The notes: a model not told the origin generated them from the sequence alone. DNA of 56,675 bases from Spirulina sp. CS-785/01 (GCF_028330525.1 NZ_JAQMSD010000102.1:1-56675), one strand, 5' to 3'. Positions 37,241 to 47,693 are shown, counted from the first letter of the stretch. Translations and numbers: made by a program.

Positions 37241-37267
37241 ACAAAGGCGACATTATCCCAATTTACG

Positions 37268-37633
37268 ATGAATAACAATCGACCCCTTTTAATCTTCCTC
37301 TCTGTCCTCTTAATCGCCATTCTCGGCGGGATTTACTGGGCATTAGGTTTACCAGGAACAGAACTGGGATATACCCAAGCAACCACCCCTCCCCCCATCG
37401 TCCAAGCAGAACGAAAAGCAGACAGTGAACGGATGCAAGCGGTACTCGACTGCATCCCCAAAGACCTCACCGAACAAAACCGGGATGTCAACAAACGCTG
37501 GAATCAAGTGATCACGGAAATGCAGAACGACCAACTTGAACGCGCTTTGCAATTAACCGACTCTCCCAAACTCAGTCCCTCAGAACAACAATTTCGAGAC
37601 TGTTTAGCCGAAAAAGGGATAACTCGTGATTAG
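37268..37633 (+). CDS. Small single-pass membrane protein
   Basis: A 121-residue protein with one N-terminal membrane helix (residues 6-27, LLIFLSVLLIAILGGIYWALG) and a soluble helical part carrying two cysteines (LDCIPKD and FRDCLAEKG) about 60 residues apart. They could form a disulfide if the domain is periplasmic. No family is recognised. It lies 27 nt behind the GST gene. Confidence 0.75.
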   Translation: MNNNRPLLIFLSVLLIAILGGIYWALGLPGTELGYTQATTPPPIVQAERKADSERMQAVLDCIPKDLTEQNRDVNKRWNQVITEMQNDQLERALQLTDSPKLSPSEQQFRDCLAEKGITRD

Positions 37634-37737
37634 ATTTCTAATTTCTCCTCGCTAAACAAAAGACGCTCAACAAGAGATGCTAAACAAGAGACGAGGATTC
37701 TAGATGAAATCCGGTTAATGATTATCATAACCGAACT

Positions 37738-37765
37738 GTAGGGGCAATTCATGAATTGCCCCTAC
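37738..37765. repeat. Perfect 28-bp palindrome (repeat E)
   Basis: GTAGGGGCAATTCA and its exact reverse complement join without a loop. An imperfect copy is at 21748-21775. It sits between the converging small membrane protein and binding-protein genes. Confidence 0.85.
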
Positions 37766-37793
37766 GCTAAAATTCTGCAATCCATTGCGGTGA

Positions 37794-38624
37794 TCAGTTT
37801 TCCTCTAATTGAGGAATGGGTAACACTTCCACCGTTGATGTCCCCTCCTCTGGGGGACTGCCAAACCATTTTTCGTGAATTTCGGCTAAAATTCCCTCTT
37901 GTTTGAGGGTGGTAATGATGTCATTAATGCGATCGCGCAACGGATCCCCCTTCGCAAACATCATACTATACTGTTCTTCCGTAGGAATACGCTCTACGAC
38001 CTTCACCCCCGGATTATTTTCCGCATAATACAAAAACGCTGGGATATCACCCACATACCCGTCATAAACCCCGGCCCGTAAATCTTCAATTGCGGGTTGC
38101 AGTCCTTCATAGCGACGAACTTCTTTAAAGTTATATTGGCCCTGATGGCCTTGTACCCATTCATCGGCAGTTGAACCACTCTCCACGGCCACCACTTTCC
38201 CCTGCATATCCGTTAACCCCGTAATCTCACTATCGGACTGTACCATGAGAGACTGGTCACTATCGTAGTAGGGTTGGGTAAAATCCACCGTTTCTAAACG
38301 ACTTTTGGTAATAGTAATTGAAGAAACCGCCAGATCAATGCGATGGGACAAAACCGCCGGAAACAAGTTAATAAAGGTAATATCCTGATATTCCACCTCT
38401 CGATCTAAACGTTGGGCAATAATATTCACTAAATCAATCTCAAACCCCACTAACTCCCCACTCTCATTCTCAAGTTGCCACGGGACATTCCCCACATTCG
38501 TCCCCACTTGTAGGGGGGAGGAGTCCTCTGGAATAGTAGAATTCTGACAGGCCGGGAGTAATAAACTCACACTCAAACCAGTCAAAAGGTGTAAAACAGT
38601 ACGTCGGGAGGTTAGTTTGGACAT
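37794..38624 (-). CDS. Solute-binding lipoprotein (amino-acid type)
   Basis: The 276-residue SBP_bac_3 protein has a lipoprotein signal ending in the lipobox LPAC. The mature domain shows VGTNVGNVPWQLENESGELVGFEIDLVNIIAQRL, DLAVSSITITKSRLETVDFTQPYYD and GKVVAVESGSTAD, the usual ligand-binding segments of polar amino-acid ABC systems. No permease or ATPase is adjacent. It follows the sensor kinase gene by only 19 nt, so it may act as the periplasmic sensor subunit of that kinase rather than in transport. That is inference from context. Confidence 0.9.
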   Translation of the reverse strand: MSKLTSRRTVLHLLTGLSVSLLLPACQNSTIPEDSSPLQVGTNVGNVPWQLENESGELVGFEIDLVNIIAQRLDREVEYQDITFINLFPAVLSHRIDLAVSSITITKSRLETVDFTQPYYDSDQSLMVQSDSEITGLTDMQGKVVAVESGSTADEWVQGHQGQYNFKEVRRYEGLQPAIEDLRAGVYDGYVGDIPAFLYYAENNPGVKVVERIPTEEQYSMMFAKGDPLRDRINDIITTLKQEGILAEIHEKWFGSPPEEGTSTVEVLPIPQLEEN

Positions 38625-38643
38625 GGGTTTTCTTGCGATCTGA

Positions 38644-40344
38644 TCACGACAGGGAGATTGATCTGGGGGATAAAGGTAATGTAATCATAAACTCACTGCC
38701 CTCCCCAAGTCTCGAATTTACCGTAATTTTGCCGTGATGTTGTTCAATAATTTGATAACAAATGGCCAACCCTAACCCGGTCCCTTTGCCGACGGGTTTG
38801 GTGGTAAAGAAGGGATCAAAGAGTTTTCTTTGAATGTCTGGCGAAATACCATTGCCATTATCCCCAATGGTAATTTTAATCTCCTGCTCCGTCGCTTGGG
38901 TGGTAATGGTAATCTGTTTTCGAGGGATGGAGGGGGTCTCCATTAACGCTTCTAGGGCATTATTGAGGAGATTGAGAAACACTTGATTTAATTGGGCCGG
39001 ATAACATTCGTATTCCGGGAGATTGCCATACTGTTTCTCGATGTCGAGTCCTTCGGGAAACTGACTTTGGAGTAATAAGAGGGTGCTTTCAATGCCTTCA
39101 TGGAGATTACAGGGTTTTTTCTCCGCTTCATCGAGACGGGCAAAACTCCGCAGGGAAAGCACTAATTGACGAATGCGATCGGTCCCCACTCGCAAGGATT
39201 CTAATAATTTCGGTAAATCCTGTTGGATAAATTCTAGATCACAAACATCCAGTTGTTGGGCGATTTCTGCGGGGGGGACGGGATAATAGTCTTGATAGAG
39301 GATGATCAAGGCCAACAGGTCATCCAGATAGTGGTCAATATGACGCAGATTCCCGTAAATAAAGTTAATGGGATTATTGATTTCGTGGGCTAATCCGGCC
39401 ACCATTTGTCCCAGACTGGACATTTTTTCGCTTTGAATTAACTGGACTTGGGTTTTTTGTAGTTTCTGGGTATAGTCTTGGGTCCATTCAATGAGTTGAT
39501 TGAAGGAGGTGGCTAAACTGCCGATTTCGTCTTCACTGATGACGGGGACCCGTAAGCTAAAATCTCCGGTTTCTGTGACAGATTCGGCCACTTGGGTGAC
39601 TTTGCGGACGGGATGCGCGATCGCGCGACTGGTCATTATGGCTAAAATTGAGGCCATGGCCGCCCCCAGTAAGGTGCTTCCGATAATCACCCAGGTGCGG
39701 AGGGTTTCCGCTTGTTCCCAGGCTTTTTCCGCCTGTTGAATCTCTTGATTCGTCTGTACAATGAAACTGCTCATTTCATTGGAGTAACGGTGAAAGCGAA
39801 TCGAGGTGGGACTGGTACTCAATTGATTAAATTTCTCTTTTAACTCAGGGATGTCACTAGGTTTCACCGTCACCGGGTTTACCGAGTCGAGGACTTGCGT
39901 TACATCTTCCGCGTAGCGATTGACTACCCATTCGTAGGCATTGAGAAAAGGATACAGCGAATTTTCTTGGCCTTGGTCTGACGCTTCTAGTTGAGTAATT
40001 AAACGTTTAATCTCGGTAATGTGCTTTAAAAACTCCTCCCGACGAAAATAAAAGCGGGATGTATTGCGTAAAACGGGAGTAAACGTGCGTTCTGGGCTAA
40101 AATTCCGAGCCGTGAGTTGTAATTGTGTCAGTAACTCCCCTTGGGTGCGAGCTTGCTCTAACTTCGTCTTGGCATCCTCCTGATAGTGGTTGCCCAGGGC
40201 CAAACCACTAAACGTGCCAATCATCGAAATACTAAACGCGATCGCATAACTCCAACCGATTTTATCACGGATGGGAATTTTGCTAAACCAGCGTGTCAAC
40301 GTTATACCTTTAAACTTGGAAACCACAGGGTAAGACACCAGCAA
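38644..40344 (-). CDS. Membrane sensor histidine kinase
   Basis: About 566 residues. Membrane helices at about 31-50 and 217-240 enclose a helical extracytoplasmic sensor region. A HAMP domain follows (240-292), then a NtrB/CikA-like dimerisation helix with the phospho-acceptor in AGLAHEINNPINFI (His320). The ATPase domain has N-box LLNNALEAL, DNGNGISPDIQRKLFDPFFTTK and [12 protein letters not shown]. There is no receiver domain, and no response regulator is adjacent. The first codon is TTG at 40344; GTG codons a few residues on are alternatives. It is co-transcribed with the binding lipoprotein downstream. Confidence 0.92.
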   Translation of the reverse strand: MLVSYPVVSKFKGITLTRWFSKIPIRDKIGWSYAIAFSISMIGTFSGLALGNHYQEDAKTKLEQARTQGELLTQLQLTARNFSPERTFTPVLRNTSRFYFRREEFLKHITEIKRLITQLEASDQGQENSLYPFLNAYEWVVNRYAEDVTQVLDSVNPVTVKPSDIPELKEKFNQLSTSPTSIRFHRYSNEMSSFIVQTNQEIQQAEKAWEQAETLRTWVIIGSTLLGAAMASILAIMTSRAIAHPVRKVTQVAESVTETGDFSLRVPVISEDEIGSLATSFNQLIEWTQDYTQKLQKTQVQLIQSEKMSSLGQMVAGLAHEINNPINFIYGNLRHIDHYLDDLLALIILYQDYYPVPPAEIAQQLDVCDLEFIQQDLPKLLESLRVGTDRIRQLVLSLRSFARLDEAEKKPCNLHEGIESTLLLLQSQFPEGLDIEKQYGNLPEYECYPAQLNQVFLNLLNNALEALMETPSIPRKQITITTQATEQEIKITIGDNGNGISPDIQRKLFDPFFTTKPVGKGTGLGLAICYQIIEQHHGKITVNSRLGEGSEFMITLPLSPRSISLS

Positions 40345-40572
40345 AAATCAACAAGTGAACAAGGGAAGTCAAACAGCAATGCACATCCGCAAACCCGAGA
40401 GACTTGAGGGAGAAAAATCGGGGAACTCAGCCCTATCGTAAGGTCTAGCGATTGTTTTTTCCAGCCACTTGCCCAAAATTTAACCCGTCTCTAAAGATTG
40501 GGTTAATCATTTGTTACTATAAATACCAAATGACACGAAGCACCATCATAATAAGGGAGAATCACTAAAATT

Positions 40573-41274
40573 ATGACCCAGAAACAAGTTGTTGTTGCCC
40601 CTTCTATCCTTTCTGCTGATTTTAGCCGTCTTGGGGAAGAAATTAAAGCGGTTGATCAAGCGGGAGCAGATTGGATTCACGTTGATGTCATGGATGGTCG
40701 CTTTGTTCCCAATATTACCATCGGGCCCTTAGTCGTCAAAGCAATTCGGCCCATCACGCAAAAGCCCTTAGATGTCCATTTGATGATTGTTGAACCGGAG
40801 AAGTACGTCCAAGACTTCGCCGAGGCCGGAGCAGACATTATTTCTGTTCATGCGGAGCATAATGCCTCTCCCCACCTCCATCGGACATTAAACCAAATTA
40901 AAGAATTTGGCAAACAAGCGGGAGTTGTTCTTAATCCTTCAACACCGTTAAGTTTAATCGAACACGTTCTCGATGTTTGCGATTTAGTTTTAATTATGAG
41001 TGTTAACCCTGGGTTTGGGGGACAGAGCTTCATTCCGCAAATGGTGGATAAAATTGGCAATTTACGTCAAATGTGCGAGGAACAAGGCGTTGATCCTTGG
41101 ATTGAAGTGGATGGTGGCTTAAAACCCGCGAATACTTGGCAAGTGTTAGAAGCGGGTGCTAATGCCATTGTAGCCGGGTCTGCGGTCTTTAAGGCCCCAG
41201 ATTACGCTGAGGCAGTTGAGGGCATTCGTCAGAGCAAGCGGCCTGCCAATGCTCAAGAGTTAGTCACAGCTTAA
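40573..41274 (+). CDS. rpe: Ribulose-phosphate 3-epimerase
   Basis: The 233-residue TIM-barrel enzyme interconverts ribulose-5-phosphate and xylulose-5-phosphate in the Calvin cycle and pentose-phosphate pathway. Diagnostic motifs are all present: [32 protein letters not shown] (metal ligands), [38 protein letters not shown] and [18 protein letters not shown] about 12 nt before the ATG is the ribosome site. It has its own terminator. Confidence 0.97.
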   Translation: MTQKQVVVAPSILSADFSRLGEEIKAVDQAGADWIHVDVMDGRFVPNITIGPLVVKAIRPITQKPLDVHLMIVEPEKYVQDFAEAGADIISVHAEHNASPHLHRTLNQIKEFGKQAGVVLNPSTPLSLIEHVLDVCDLVLIMSVNPGFGGQSFIPQMVDKIGNLRQMCEEQGVDPWIEVDGGLKPANTWQVLEAGANAIVAGSAVFKAPDYAEAVEGIRQSKRPANAQELVTA

Positions 41275-41293
41275 TTTAATCTGCGATCGGACT

Positions 41294-41328
41294 AGAGATG
41301 CGGGGGTTTCGTGTCTCTTTTTTTTTGG
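41294..41328 (+). terminator. Intrinsic terminator of rpe
   Basis: A 9-bp stem AGAGATGCG/CGTGTCTCT with two wobble pairs and a 7-nt loop is followed by a run of eight or more T. The rest of the gap to 41607 is GGGAATA heptamers and CCATCTCCC-type runs, with no gene. Confidence 0.85.
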
Positions 41329-41607
41329 GAATAGGGAATAGGGAATAGGGAATAGTAAACAGGGAATAGGGAACTCCGGAATAGTAACCAGTAAACATTT
41401 GTTACTCCCCATCTCCCCCATCTCCTCCATCTCCCGACTCCCGACTCCTGACTCCCATCTCCCCCATTAAGCGTTTTAAGAGTCGCGGAATAAAGACTGA
41501 TAGTTGAATGTTTACGATAAATTTTTGATCATCTGCCCCCAATTGGCCGGATAATCACCCCTAAGTAAAGGATAGACCTCTAGAACACCTTTAGGACGGG
41601 ATAACTC

Positions 41608-44088
41608 ATGGCAAAAAAGGGTATTGTTGAGCAAATTCGGGAACGACAAAGTAGTGGATTTGGCGATCGCGTGAATCTCTTTATTGCAGAATCCTCTTAT
41701 CGGGTCGCCAGTATTGTTCCTGTCCGCTATCGTTGGATTGTGCCACAACTCATTGAACGAGTCTCTCTCCCCCTTCCAGAGTTTTCCGACGTAAAAGGAG
41801 AAATTATCGCTAACTTGACGGGAGAGGAATTAGAAGAGGAAACGGCAGAAACTGCCAAAGTTATCCCCATTAAACCCCTCTATCCCGCCTATCGCTGTTT
41901 ACGCAATAACCCCTTACATTGTGAATGGCCGGAAAAAACCTTGGCAGAAAATCCCGATTCGCCTATCTGTTTACAATGTAGTTTTCCGGCCCTCCTGAAA
42001 CCGGAATCCCGCATTTTAGGGATACGGGGGACATATCAAGTGGAGAGTTTTTTTCGTAGTCGTCATTTGGGCCGACTGTATCGGGGCATTGATTTGAGCG
42101 ATCGCACCCCGGTTATGATCAAAGAATACCTCCTCCCCAAACGATATTTTAATCGGGACGAAACCCGCATTCGCCAGACCAATTTTATTAATTTAACCGG
42201 ATTTGATTTAGCCGATGGACGAAAACAAGATGAACGGTTAATCACCGTCCAAGATGCGATCGCCCCCAGAGGAGAACAACGCTGTTATCTTGTCACCAAG
42301 GGCAATACAGACAGCTTCCCCACCTTAGCCCGCTATTTAGAAGAAACCGGCCCTCTCACCCCACCCCAAGTCCGTCAAGTCTTATTACAAGTCCTCCAAA
42401 CCCTAGAATTCCTCCACGGCCAAAAATACCGCTTTCCCAATGGCATTATTCGGGAAGGGTTAACTCACGGGAATCTCACCCTAGAGAGTCTTTTAATTGG
42501 CCCAACCCTGCAAGGCTTTTATATTTATCTCTGTGATGCAGCTTTATGGGAAAATCTCTTTTATCCTCCGGCTGCCGAATTGCCCCTCTTATCAGTCCAA
42601 AAAGATTTAGAGGATTTAGGCCGGGTGGCCTTTTATCTGTTAGTGGGCCGAAGTCTTGATCCTGAAACCAATCAACCCCTGAACCCCACCTTTGAGGAAC
42701 ATTGGCCGCCTGTTCATAAGGCGTTAAAGGATTATATCCTCTCCTTGGTGGGATTTAGTCCAGTTCGGTTTGAAAATGCGGGCATTGCGCGACAGGCCCT
42801 CTTAAACTTACCTCCCCTAGAAACGGCAATTATTGTTGAAAAACCGGAAGAAGAAGAACCGGAAGTCCAGAAAAAACGTCGGAATCAACGGTGGTGGTTG
42901 ATTTTATTCGGGGTGTTGGGAGTCTCCTTACTGGCCCTGTTAATTTGGTATTTGATCCGCCGGGCCTACCAAATGCAGGCCATTGAACAACCCCCCATCT
43001 GTTGTATTAATCAAGTTTTAGGGGAAATTCCCCCTGAAACCTATACATTTACTGGGGAAAGGGCAGGCATTTGGACTCATATTTGGACCCAGAGAAATTT
43101 AATTGCCAAAGATCAGTCCTTTGCAGAGATTGTGGATCAAGAAATGAACCCTGATGCAGTCACCAACATCGAGGAGACTGCCGACGCAGCAGCAAGCGAC
43201 AGTGAGGGGGAAATGCCTCCCCCAGAGACCTATAATTTCAATTATCGCCCTGCCCCCAGCGCAACTGAGGCCATTGCCCGTATTCGTAACTTTGAGGCGG
43301 AATTTGCGGTGAGTAGTTTATTTAAGGGGTTGGGGGTGGATTTGTGGTATGAACGGTTTGCGTATGATGCGATCGCGGTTTATGTTTCCTTTAGTTATGC
43401 CGAACGCCAAAACAGTCTCCCCCAATACCTCAACGGAGAAATTAGTCTCACTGATGTCCGTCGTCTCTATACCGGAGAAATCAGCAATTGGCAAGAATTA
43501 GGCGGCCCTGATCTCGCAGTGAAATTATATGCCCCAGATGATCAAGAAGCCCTAGAATTATTTAAACAACGAGTGCTACAAACCCCAGAGGCCATTGAAA
43601 AATTTGAAGCCCTCTTACGTGAACCCACTGGGATCATTTCCGTTAACCCCAACATCACCCAATTATCCACCTTTGGGACCTTAAATGCCGTCATCCGAGA
43701 TTTTGAAGATGAACAAATTGGCGCGATCGCCTTTGGCAGTCTCAGTCAAGTCTTCGGCCAATGTTCCGTTTATCCCTTAGCCCTGAAAGAAGGGCTAGGA
43801 AACGCCATTTTTCCCCTCTTACAACAAGAAAATCAACCCATCACCCCTGATACAGATTTATGTAATAAAAAAGGCAGTTACTTCCCCAACGTCGAAGCCA
43901 TCCGCAGTCACAAATACCCCCTCTCTTATACCCTAGCCGTCGTCTATCCTAGAGACAACCGCCGCCAACCCGCCGGACTAACATTTATTGAACTCCTCAA
44001 AACCACCCAAGGCCAAAAACTCCTCTCAGAAGCAGGATTAATCCCCATTCGAGATATTAGTGAGGAAGATATGACGTTTGAGGAGTAG
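41608..44088 (+). CDS. Degenerate kinase fused to PstS-like binding domain
   Basis: 826 residues in an unusual order. A four-Cys motif (Cys97, 105, 121, 124) precedes a kinase-like domain (about 140-400). The glycine loop is poor, Lys172 lies in VMIKEYLLP, HGNLT (287-291) replaces HRDLK, and CDAAL replaces DFG, so catalysis is doubtful. One membrane helix follows (429-450, WWLILFGVLGVSLLALLIWYLI). The extracytoplasmic part (about 465-826) resembles PstS-type solute-binding proteins: LNGEISLTDVRRLYTGEISNW, and SYTLAVVYPRDN near the end. I infer a receptor that binds a small anion or other ligand outside and signals through a pseudokinase inside. It is transcribed alone. Confidence 0.85.
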   Translation: MAKKGIVEQIRERQSSGFGDRVNLFIAESSYRVASIVPVRYRWIVPQLIERVSLPLPEFSDVKGEIIANLTGEELEEETAETAKVIPIKPLYPAYRCLRNNPLHCEWPEKTLAENPDSPICLQCSFPALLKPESRILGIRGTYQVESFFRSRHLGRLYRGIDLSDRTPVMIKEYLLPKRYFNRDETRIRQTNFINLTGFDLADGRKQDERLITVQDAIAPRGEQRCYLVTKGNTDSFPTLARYLEETGPLTPPQVRQVLLQVLQTLEFLHGQKYRFPNGIIREGLTHGNLTLESLLIGPTLQGFYIYLCDAALWENLFYPPAAELPLLSVQKDLEDLGRVAFYLLVGRSLDPETNQPLNPTFEEHWPPVHKALKDYILSLVGFSPVRFENAGIARQALLNLPPLETAIIVEKPEEEEPEVQKKRRNQRWWLILFGVLGVSLLALLIWYLIRRAYQMQAIEQPPICCINQVLGEIPPETYTFTGERAGIWTHIWTQRNLIAKDQSFAEIVDQEMNPDAVTNIEETADAAASDSEGEMPPPETYNFNYRPAPSATEAIARIRNFEAEFAVSSLFKGLGVDLWYERFAYDAIAVYVSFSYAERQNSLPQYLNGEISLTDVRRLYTGEISNWQELGGPDLAVKLYAPDDQEALELFKQRVLQTPEAIEKFEALLREPTGIISVNPNITQLSTFGTLNAVIRDFEDEQIGAIAFGSLSQVFGQCSVYPLALKEGLGNAIFPLLQQENQPITPDTDLCNKKGSYFPNVEAIRSHKYPLSYTLAVVYPRDNRRQPAGLTFIELLKTTQGQKLLSEAGLIPIRDISEEDMTFEE

Positions 44089-44171
44089 TTTTTCTTGGTT
44101 GTTAGTTGTTGGTTGAGATGCGACCGACTGCTTTGTGTCCTTTGTGTCTTTGTGGTTGACCAATCATCAAT

Positions 44172-44321
44172 TATAGCGTTTTCAAAGGAGGAGTAAAACC
44201 CCGTGGGGTTTTACTCTAACAGTAAAAACCCCCTGTATGCCTGATTTTCTGTTCCCTGTTCCGTAATTCCCTGTTCCCAATGCCTTACAAGTCAGTTTAC
44301 AACTCTGATGAAAACGCTATA
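44172..44321. mobile_element. MITE-like element with perfect 13-bp ends
   Basis: TATAGCGTTTTCA at 44172-44184 is matched exactly inverted by TGAAAACGCTATA at 44309-44321. Inside are a hairpin AGTAAAACCCC/GGGGTTTTACT, TTCCCTG heptamers and the shared block ACAAGTCAGTTTACAACTC. It lies between the converging pseudokinase and hybrid kinase genes. Confidence 0.6.
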
Positions 44322-44332
44322 TCAATTATCAA

Positions 44333-47095
44333 TTATCCATTATCCATTATTAACTGAACAATCGCCTCATCATCAAACTCCTCAGCCAAGCGTAACACCT
44401 GCTGGGCAAAAAGTTGGTATTGTTCATCTAAATCATATAACCGTTGGGCTTCCGCGATCGCGCGGTCAATATCCCCCTGTCTCGCTGCCTCATACAACCC
44501 CTCTAACTCCTCTGGAGGGGGAAACTGTTCGGGACTCAACACCACCTCCTCCAAACCGTCTCCCCCCGTTTTCCCCGATGACTCCCCCGTATAAACCCAC
44601 TCCAACTGTAAATACTTCTCCAACAACCGCAACAACTTCTCCACCTCAATAGGTTTCGGTAAAAAATCATTACAACCCGCCTCCAAACTCTGCACTTGAT
44701 CACTCTGTAAAACCGAGGCACTCGACGCAATCACAATCCTATCCGCTAACCCCTCCTCTTGTCGCAAACGACGAGTCAATTCAAACCCATCTAACTCCGG
44801 CATCACCAAATCCGTAATAATAATATCCGGGTGAACCCTCCTCGCTACCTGTAACCCCTCCTCCCCGTCACTCCCTTGGGCCACCTCAAACCCCAGAGGA
44901 ACTAACACCTCCACCAAAACCGTCCGATTCACCTGCTTATCATCCACCACCAACAGTTTACGCCGTTTGCCCTCATAGCCAATAATTTTCCCCTTGTCCC
45001 CGTCAGCGGCCATCATCGCCCAGTCTTGGGCCACTTCCATCCGTAAATCAAACCAAAAGGTACTCCCCTGGCCCAACTCACTCTCTACCTGCATTTTGCC
45101 CCCCATCATCGCCAAAATTTGCCGACTAATGGCTAACCCTAACCCGGTCCCCTCACTCCGTCGAGAAGTGGCCCCGACTTGTTCAAAAGGTTGAAAAATT
45201 TGCTCTAAGGCTTCCGGAGAAATACCGGGGCCGCTATCTTGAACCGTAAAACGAATGGTTGCGGTGGACAATTCCCCTGCCTCTGGGGTTTCCTGTCTCT
45301 CCTCCTCCAGTCGTTCCACCGTTAACGTTACCCTTCCCCTATCGGTAAACTTCACCGCATTACCCAACAAATTAATCAAAATTTGCCGTAACCGTTTCTC
45401 ATCGGCCTTCACCCCCTCCGGCAAATGGGAAGCAGCCAACATCTCAAAGTGAATATCCTTTTGTTGGGCCCGAATGCGGATAGTTTCGGTTATCCCAGAG
45501 AGAAAGGCAAGAAAATGAAACTCTTTCGGATAGAGTTCCATACGTCTGGCTTCAATTTTCGATAAATCTAGAATATCGTTGATCAGTTCCAATAAATGGG
45601 ACCCACATTGTTCAATGACATTCACTCCTTGACGGTGACGGTTCAAATCCGTTGCCCGTTGTAAAATCTGCACATAGCCTAAAATCCCATTGAGGGGAGT
45701 CCTCAATTCGTGACTCATATTGGCCAAAAACTCACTTTTCGCTTGATTGGCCGTTTCCGCGCTTTCTTTGGCTTGTTCCAGTTCGGCGGTTCGTTCTTCG
45801 ACACGCTGTTCTAAAATGGTGTTGGTTTGTTCGAGTTGTTGAAATGAGGTTTGCAGTTGGCTGGCCATGCGGTTGAAGGCTTGGGCCAAAATGCCTAATT
45901 CTCGAATGGGTTGGGGGGGGACTCGTCGTTGCAGGTCTTTGCGGGAAATGGCATCGGAGGCTTGGGTAAATTCTACAATGGGGCGAGTGATCCAGCGAGA
46001 GGTGAAAATGCCTAAGAGGGTGGCCACTAAGAGGGAGAGGAAACAAAGGGCAATGGTGGTGCGAGTATTGGCGTTAATTTGTGCCATAAACTCGCTTTCG
46101 GGAACAACGACGATGATCAGCCAGTCTAACCCTTCGTTATTCTCGAGGGGGGTAACTTGGAGAAAATGGTCTTCTCCGTTGGTGCGAAATTTGAATTGTT
46201 GAATGGCTTGGATGGCTTGAAAGCGGGTAAATTGGTCTAAGAGAAACTCTCCGGTTGCTTCGAGGAGGGGATCATTACTCCGTTCTAGTTGAATGCGATT
46301 GACTTGTTTTCCGGCTACGGTGAAGGGGTGTTCTAGGGTAGAACTGGCGACTAATTTTCCGGATCGTTCAATGATAAAGGTTTCTCCGGAGTCCCCTATT
46401 TTCAGGGTGTCTAGAAATTGACCGATATCCCCTAACCCTAAATTCGCGGTTAATATCCCTAATAATTTTCCGTCTTGATAGAGGGGGTGGCTATAGTTCA
46501 CGGCCAGCAGATCATCGGAAAAATAGGTGTAAACGTTACTCCATGTTCCCTCTCCTGCGTCTTCGGCTACATGATACCAAGGTCGGGTGCGGGGATCGTA
46601 GTTTGGGACTGTTTTCAGTAGGTTGCGAGGGTTGCCTTGGGAGTCCATCCCATAAATAAACATATCCCCGTTGGTGTCTTCGTTGACGGTGACTAGACGC
46701 AGCGATCGCTGTTTCTCTAGTCGATCTACTGCAATATAATCCCCGTTCTGACTGCCAAAGGCAATATAGTTCATTTTGGGAAAACGCTTCATTTGCGCCC
46801 AAAAATGCTGTTTCAGGGCGGTGTGATCTTCCTCAATGGGTAATTCATCCAGTTGTACACTGTCGAGATTACTTTGAACAATCCAACGGGGGGTGGTGAG
46901 ATAGTTTTTCAGTTTTTCCTGAATGCGGGCCGTTAGTTCTTCTCGCAGTTGTAAGGCTAACTCTTGGACAGCCGCTTCTCCGTTCCGGATGGAGAGATAC
47001 CCGGTTAACCCGACTGCGGCGAAAATTTGCACAACAAAGGGAACAATTAGAACCCAACGGAGAGGTAGTTTTGACCAACGAGAGGGAGAGGACAT
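44333..47095 (-). CDS. Hybrid sensor histidine kinase with dCache domain
   Basis: 920 residues. A membrane helix (13-34) opens an extracytoplasmic double-Cache-like sensor (about 40-345, with YDPRTRPWY, as in many small-molecule sensors). A second helix (347-366), HAMP and a coiled coil follow, then HisKA with His462 in [12 protein letters not shown]. HATPase motifs are [21 protein letters not shown] and [13 protein letters not shown] receiver domain has [11 protein letters not shown] and the phospho-accepting Asp in [13 protein letters not shown] helical tail of about 90 residues after the receiver ([18 protein letters not shown]) resembles the end region of other cyanobacterial hybrid kinases. 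No partner gene is adjacent. Confidence 0.94.
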   Translation of the reverse strand: MSSPSRWSKLPLRWVLIVPFVVQIFAAVGLTGYLSIRNGEAAVQELALQLREELTARIQEKLKNYLTTPRWIVQSNLDSVQLDELPIEEDHTALKQHFWAQMKRFPKMNYIAFGSQNGDYIAVDRLEKQRSLRLVTVNEDTNGDMFIYGMDSQGNPRNLLKTVPNYDPRTRPWYHVAEDAGEGTWSNVYTYFSDDLLAVNYSHPLYQDGKLLGILTANLGLGDIGQFLDTLKIGDSGETFIIERSGKLVASSTLEHPFTVAGKQVNRIQLERSNDPLLEATGEFLLDQFTRFQAIQAIQQFKFRTNGEDHFLQVTPLENNEGLDWLIIVVVPESEFMAQINANTRTTIALCFLSLLVATLLGIFTSRWITRPIVEFTQASDAISRKDLQRRVPPQPIRELGILAQAFNRMASQLQTSFQQLEQTNTILEQRVEERTAELEQAKESAETANQAKSEFLANMSHELRTPLNGILGYVQILQRATDLNRHRQGVNVIEQCGSHLLELINDILDLSKIEARRMELYPKEFHFLAFLSGITETIRIRAQQKDIHFEMLAASHLPEGVKADEKRLRQILINLLGNAVKFTDRGRVTLTVERLEEERQETPEAGELSTATIRFTVQDSGPGISPEALEQIFQPFEQVGATSRRSEGTGLGLAISRQILAMMGGKMQVESELGQGSTFWFDLRMEVAQDWAMMAADGDKGKIIGYEGKRRKLLVVDDKQVNRTVLVEVLVPLGFEVAQGSDGEEGLQVARRVHPDIIITDLVMPELDGFELTRRLRQEEGLADRIVIASSASVLQSDQVQSLEAGCNDFLPKPIEVEKLLRLLEKYLQLEWVYTGESSGKTGGDGLEEVVLSPEQFPPPEELEGLYEAARQGDIDRAIAEAQRLYDLDEQYQLFAQQVLRLAEEFDDEAIVQLIMDNG

Positions 47096-47267
47096 ACAAG
47101 GGTTGGAAAAAAGGATTCAATGGTCAGTTATTGTGATAATCAAGCGGATGATGCGTATCTCTGGCGTGCAACAATCTGCCATCACGTACATTCAATCATG
47201 AATCCTCAATTTTCCCTTGTGTTCTAGCCAACATTGTTATGGGTTGTGGGTTGTTGGTTTAAAGGAA

Positions 47268-47396
47268 TATAGCAAAAATCAATGATTTGTCATAAATCAA
47301 AAAGTAATAAAAAACTCTAAAACTCCTATCCCTATTCCCTGTTCCCTGTTCCCTTTGCCAAACCAGTCAGTTTACAACTCGGATGAAAATGCTATA
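47268..47396. mobile_element. MITE-like element, best copy
   Basis: 129 bp with TATAGCAAAAATCAATGATT at the left and GATGAAAATGCTATA at the right. Inside it carries AAGTAATAAAAAACTC, a CCCTGTT heptamer run and CAGTCAGTTTACAACTC. The order matches the elements at 24087 and 30064 read on the other strand. There is no coding capacity. Confidence 0.65.
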
Positions 47397-47404
47397 TAAG
47401 TGGC

Positions 47405-47472
47405 TGAGAAACCGGGTTTCTATCTAAATTGATCCGGTTTTGCCTAAATTTTGTACAGAAACCCGGTTGCTT
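47405..47472. repeat. AGAAACCGGGTTTCT palindrome, single copy
   Basis: A diverged single copy of the unit arrayed at 14461: GAGAAACCGGGTTTCTATCT and AGAAACCCGG flank a 40-bp spacer. Confidence 0.7.
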
Positions 47473-47498
47473 AACTTTAATTACCCATCACCAATAAA

Positions 47499-47693
47499 TT
47501 AAAACTGAATCCAACGTTGGGCTTTATCACAAATAATGAAACTAGCGGGACTTTCAATTAAATTTAAACGCTGTTGTTTGGCGACTTCTGTAGGATGATC
47601 GCACAATTCTAAGAAACCTAACGTAAGCGCGTTAATCGCTATAATAAATCCAACTAGGCGACAACAAAAACGGCATCTGCAATTCCCTTTCAT
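47499..47693 (-). CDS. Small Cys-rich hypothetical protein
   Basis: A possible 64-residue protein starting MKGNCRCRFCCRLVGFIIAI. Five of the first dozen residues are Cys or Arg, a short hydrophobic stretch follows, and the rest (CDHPTEVAKQQRLN) is polar. GGACAGGG stands just upstream of the ATG at 47693. No family is recognised; it may be a fragment of something larger. Moderate to low confidence that it is real. Confidence 0.4.
   Translation of the reverse strand: MKGNCRCRFCCRLVGFIIAINALTLGFLELCDHPTEVAKQQRLNLIESPASFIICDKAQRWIQF

Noticed and set aside
44308..44652. Plus-strand open frame at the end of the hybrid kinase gene
   Set aside because: Pro/Thr-rich shadow of the minus-strand kinase tail, without a ribosome site.
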